From: Burkholderiales bacterium
Lineage (GTDB): Bacteria; Pseudomonadota; Gammaproteobacteria; Burkholderiales; Burkholderiaceae_A
Assembly: GCA_030834045.1 (NCBI GenBank)
Contig: JAURFZ010000059.1
Span: 1-7,900 of the forward strand
Reading direction: 5' to 3'
DNA: 7,900 nucleotides
The first letter of the stretch is position 1. Each line of letters opens with the position of its first letter. The translations under genes and the position numbers were made by a program. The notes below the pieces were generated by a model. It was given only the letters and a program-made list of their open reading frames with translations, made no database searches and was not told where the DNA came from. Positions 5,744 to 7,900 of this stretch are shown here, one piece after another.

Positions 5744-7794
5744 AGGCAGGCAGCAAGCTCAGCAGCCTCGCGAATGGCGCGCTTGGCATCAAGCGCCTTG
5801 GCATCTCGGCAGCCCCCAACGGCATGAAAGCTTCGGCCTGCGGCCTTTAGTTCCTCGGCAAGCAGGCTGTTCGATGTCTGCCCGGTGCAGAGCACCAGAG
5901 AGTCAAAGCCAAGGCATTCGTCTTGCTGTGGCCCTGAGCCTTGCTTGGATGTTGAGACCCATAAGCCTTCAGGCGTAATGCGCAGGTAACTTACACCCGA
6001 GCGCATACGAACCCCCCGTTGACGAAGGCTGGTGCGATGAATCCAGCCTGTGGTTTTGCCAAGGCCCTCGCCAGGCTTACCGGGGCTGCGCTGCAATAGG
6101 GTGATGTCCCGCGCTGCCGGCGTTGGCTTTGGGCCGGCCGGGGCAAGGCCTGCCTGATGGCTTCTTGGGTCGGCAACACCCCACTCCGCTTGCCATGCCT
6201 GCAATTGCAAGGGCTGCGCATCGGGGGCATCGCAGAGGTATTGAGCCACATCAAAGCCAATACCCCCTGCACCCAGAATAAGAACCTTAGGGCCCACCGA
6301 GGCGCGGGCCTGCAAGACATCAAGGTAGCTAAGCACCCGAGGATCGTCCTGGCCCGGAATTTTGGGGTCACGGGGTAGAACACCGACCGCAAGAACAATC
6401 TCATCGAACTCCGCAAGCATGCTGGCTGTAGCCTGGGTATTGAGATGAAGCTCCACCTTGGCAAGGCCAAGCTGAACAGCGTTGTAACGAAGCATTTCAA
6501 AGAACTCGTCTTTGCCAGGAATGCGCTTGGCCATGTTCAGCTGACCGCCGATTTCCGACTGGCGATCGAAAAGACTAACCCGATGGCCTCGCTGAGCGAG
6601 CACGCTTGCCGCTGTAAAACCCGCGGGGCCTGCACCTACCACCGCAACACGTCGCCGAATGGCGCTTGGCCTGTAGACAAGCTTCGTCTCGGCACAGGCG
6701 CGTGGGTTTACAAGACAGGAGGCGGGCTTGCCTTCAAAGACATGATCGAGGCAGGCCTGATTGCAGGCAATGCAGGTATTAATTTCCTGGCTGCGACCCT
6801 GTTGCGCCTTACGAACGAACTCGGGGTCTGCAAGAAAAGGCCGCGCCATGGAGACCATGTCCGCGTAACCCTTCTCAATTAAGTCATTGGCAAGTTCAGG
6901 TGTGTTGATACGGTTAGTGGCAATAAGCGGAATCAACACACCCTCGGCTCGTAGCCTGTCACGCATCGTCTTTGTGACCTCGGCAAAGGCTGCACGCGGC
7001 ACGCTTGTGGCAATGGTGGGAATACGCGCCTCATGCCAGCCAATGCCGGTGTTAAGAAGGTCGGCACCTGCAACTGCTACGGCCTTGGCAAGCTGAACAA
7101 CCTCTTCCCAAGAGCTGCCCTGCGGAATGAGGTCGAGCATGGAGAGTCTAAAAATGATTAGGAACTGAGGCCCCACGGCCTTGCGTGTGCGCGCCACAAT
7201 TTCAAGCGGAAGGCGCATGCGATTCTCGTAAGACCCACCCCACTGGTCACGACGATGGTTGGTGGCCTGCACCAGGAACTCATTAATAAAATAACCCTCG
7301 GAGCCCATAATTTCGACGCCGTCGTAGCCTGCCTCCTGAGCCCTTTGGGCCGAAAGCACAAAGTCAGCAATTTGCCCCTCGACGCCCCGCGACGATAGGG
7401 CCCAAGGCTTAAAAGGCGAGATGGGGGCCTTAATACGGCTCGGTGCAACCGCAAAGGGATGGTAGGCGTACCGACCGGCATGCAGAATCTGCATTGCAAT
7501 GCGGCCGCCTGCCTCATGCACCTGCTGGGTCACCACCTTATGCCTTTGCACATCGCTGCGCGAACGCATCATGCCTGCAAAGGGTTTCACCCAGCCAACT
7601 CGATTGGGCGCAAAGCCTCCGGTCACAATGAGCCCTACCCCACCCTCGGCACGTTCGCGAAAATACGCCGCGAGCTCGTGAAGGTCTTTGCCGTCCTCAA
7701 GCCCCGTATGCATCGAACCCATAAGAACGCGGTTCTTAAGGGTGACATGACCGAGCGCAAGCGGGTCGAAAAGAGAACGACGAGGTTCGTTCAC
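5740..7794 (-). CDS. fadH: NADPH-dependent 2,4-dienoyl-CoA reductase
   Basis: This is a 684-residue iron-sulfur flavoprotein, close in length to E. coli FadH (about 672). It reduces 2,4-dienoyl-CoA with NADPH so that polyunsaturated fatty acids can complete beta-oxidation. An N-terminal old-yellow-enzyme TIM barrel (about residues 5-330) binds FMN and substrate; Tyr168 (SEGYFINEF) and His254 (GWHEARIPTIAT) align with the E. coli catalytic pair Tyr166/His252. The 4Fe-4S cysteines are C341-x2-C344-x3-C348-x11-C360. The C-terminal half holds FAD and NADPH Rossmann folds: GAGPAG (387-392) and GAGGIG (508-513). The stretch LGKTTGWIHR (578-587) is as in E. coli, so the enzyme looks complete. The start is GTG at 7794-7792 with AAGG 8 nt upstream; that site abuts the stop codon of the His-rich gene, so the two are probably cotranscribed and coupled. 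The TAA stop shares TTAA with the convergent dehydrogenase gene. Confidence 0.95.
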   Translation of the reverse strand: MNEPRRSLFDPLALGHVTLKNRVLMGSMHTGLEDGKDLHELAAYFRERAEGGVGLIVTGGFAPNRVGWVKPFAGMMRSRSDVQRHKVVTQQVHEAGGRIAMQILHAGRYAYHPFAVAPSRIKAPISPFKPWALSSRGVEGQIADFVLSAQRAQEAGYDGVEIMGSEGYFINEFLVQATNHRRDQWGGSYENRMRLPLEIVARTRKAVGPQFLIIFRLSMLDLIPQGSSWEEVVQLAKAVAVAGADLLNTGIGWHEARIPTIATSVPRAAFAEVTKTMRDRLRAEGVLIPLIATNRINTPELANDLIEKGYADMVSMARPFLADPEFVRKAQQGRSQEINTCIACNQACLDHVFEGKPASCLVNPRACAETKLVYRPSAIRRRVAVVGAGPAGFTAASVLAQRGHRVSLFDRQSEIGGQLNMAKRIPGKDEFFEMLRYNAVQLGLAKVELHLNTQATASMLAEFDEIVLAVGVLPRDPKIPGQDDPRVLSYLDVLQARASVGPKVLILGAGGIGFDVAQYLCDAPDAQPLQLQAWQAEWGVADPRSHQAGLAPAGPKPTPAARDITLLQRSPGKPGEGLGKTTGWIHRTSLRQRGVRMRSGVSYLRITPEGLWVSTSKQGSGPQQDECLGFDSLVLCTGQTSNSLLAEELKAAGRSFHAVGGCRDAKALDAKRAIREAAELAACL

Positions 7795-7806
7795 TCGATC
7801 TGCCTT

Positions 7807-7900
7807 TTAGTGCTTGTGCATGCCCGAGCTGCCATGGTGCCCGCCATGGTGCCCACCGTGGTCCTTGGACCGCATATCCACCACCGAGGCCTTCACCTCA
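7807..7900 (-). CDS. 3' end of a gene for a protein with a His-rich C-terminus (partial)
   Basis: Only the last 30 codons plus TAA (7809-7807) are in the window, and the frame is open to the edge. The visible sequence begins EVKASVVDMRSKDH and ends in a 17-residue tail with seven His, made of GHH units separated by Gly and then GMHKH. The tail looks flexible and suited to binding Zn, Ni, Cu or Co, possibly as a metal store or delivery arm. The family cannot be named from this fragment; the portion before the tail could be a strand and helix of any fold. The stop lies 12 nt before the fadH GTG, with the fadH ribosome binding site abutting it, so the genes form one transcript. Because the reading frame is supported by the spacing and by the repeated codons, I consider it a real gene. 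Confidence 0.65.
   Translation of the reverse strand, partial: EVKASVVDMRSKDHGGHHGGHHGSSGMHKH
7831..7854. repeat. Tandem 12-bp repeat encoding Gly-His-His-Gly units
   Basis: GCCATGGTGCCC occurs twice in perfect tandem (7831-7842 and 7843-7854), followed by a degenerate third copy at 7855-7866. On the minus strand each unit encodes G-H-H-G in the His-rich tail. The period is a multiple of three, so copy-number change would lengthen or shorten the tail without breaking the frame. Confidence 0.8.

Noticed and set aside
5991..6500. 169-codon minus-strand frame inside fadH
   Set aside because: Same-strand alternate frame within the FAD/NADPH domains of fadH, rich in Arg, Pro and Leu, with no start signal; fadH itself reads through intact.
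6445..6882. 145-codon plus-strand frame opposite fadH
   Set aside because: Antisense to the iron-sulfur and FAD-binding part of fadH, with no family resemblance.

Overview
The window is a densely packed stretch of bacterial chromosome, almost all coding. GC looks to be in the mid-to-upper 50s percent, judged by eye from a few stretches. The gene families (an E. coli-type FadH, MmsA, an LDHD-type FAD dehydrogenase, and an ABC/FtsX/DUF3299 module) suggest an aerobic proteobacterium, beta- or gammaproteobacterial. That placement is an inference. There is no sign of phage, IS element, CRISPR, tRNA or rRNA.

Layout. On the minus strand from 4307 down to 1 there is a likely five-gene run: mmsA (methylmalonate-semialdehyde dehydrogenase), an ABC ATPase starting at TTG, an FtsX/MacB-type permease, a secreted DUF3299 protein and a 73-residue two-helix membrane protein. 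Gaps are 56 and 31 nt, followed by overlaps of about 29 and 26 nt. Divergent from mmsA across a 59-bp intergenic region, the plus strand carries an FAD-linked D-2-hydroxyacid (D-lactate type) dehydrogenase at 4367-5743. It converges on fadH (2,4-dienoyl-CoA reductase, 7794-5740 minus) so tightly that both stop codons share one TTAA. Just upstream of fadH, 12 nt away and too short to be obvious, is the 3' end of another minus-strand gene (7900-7807) encoding a strikingly His-rich C-terminus.

How the genes fit together. mmsA, the FAD dehydrogenase and fadH are carbon-catabolism enzymes: valine, thymine or inositol semialdehyde oxidation, D-2-hydroxyacid oxidation, and unsaturated fatty-acid beta-oxidation. 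The ABC ATPase, permease and DUF3299 protein resemble the module that in Pseudomonas and Vibrio is zinc-responsive and accompanied by a His-rich DUF2796 protein. Here that module follows mmsA, with no DUF2796 gene and no Zur-like operator visible in front of it. All main genes look intact and carry their key residues. The parts least explained are the 73-aa membrane protein, the His-rich tail protein, and the link between the ABC module and mmsA. I see no clearly new system.
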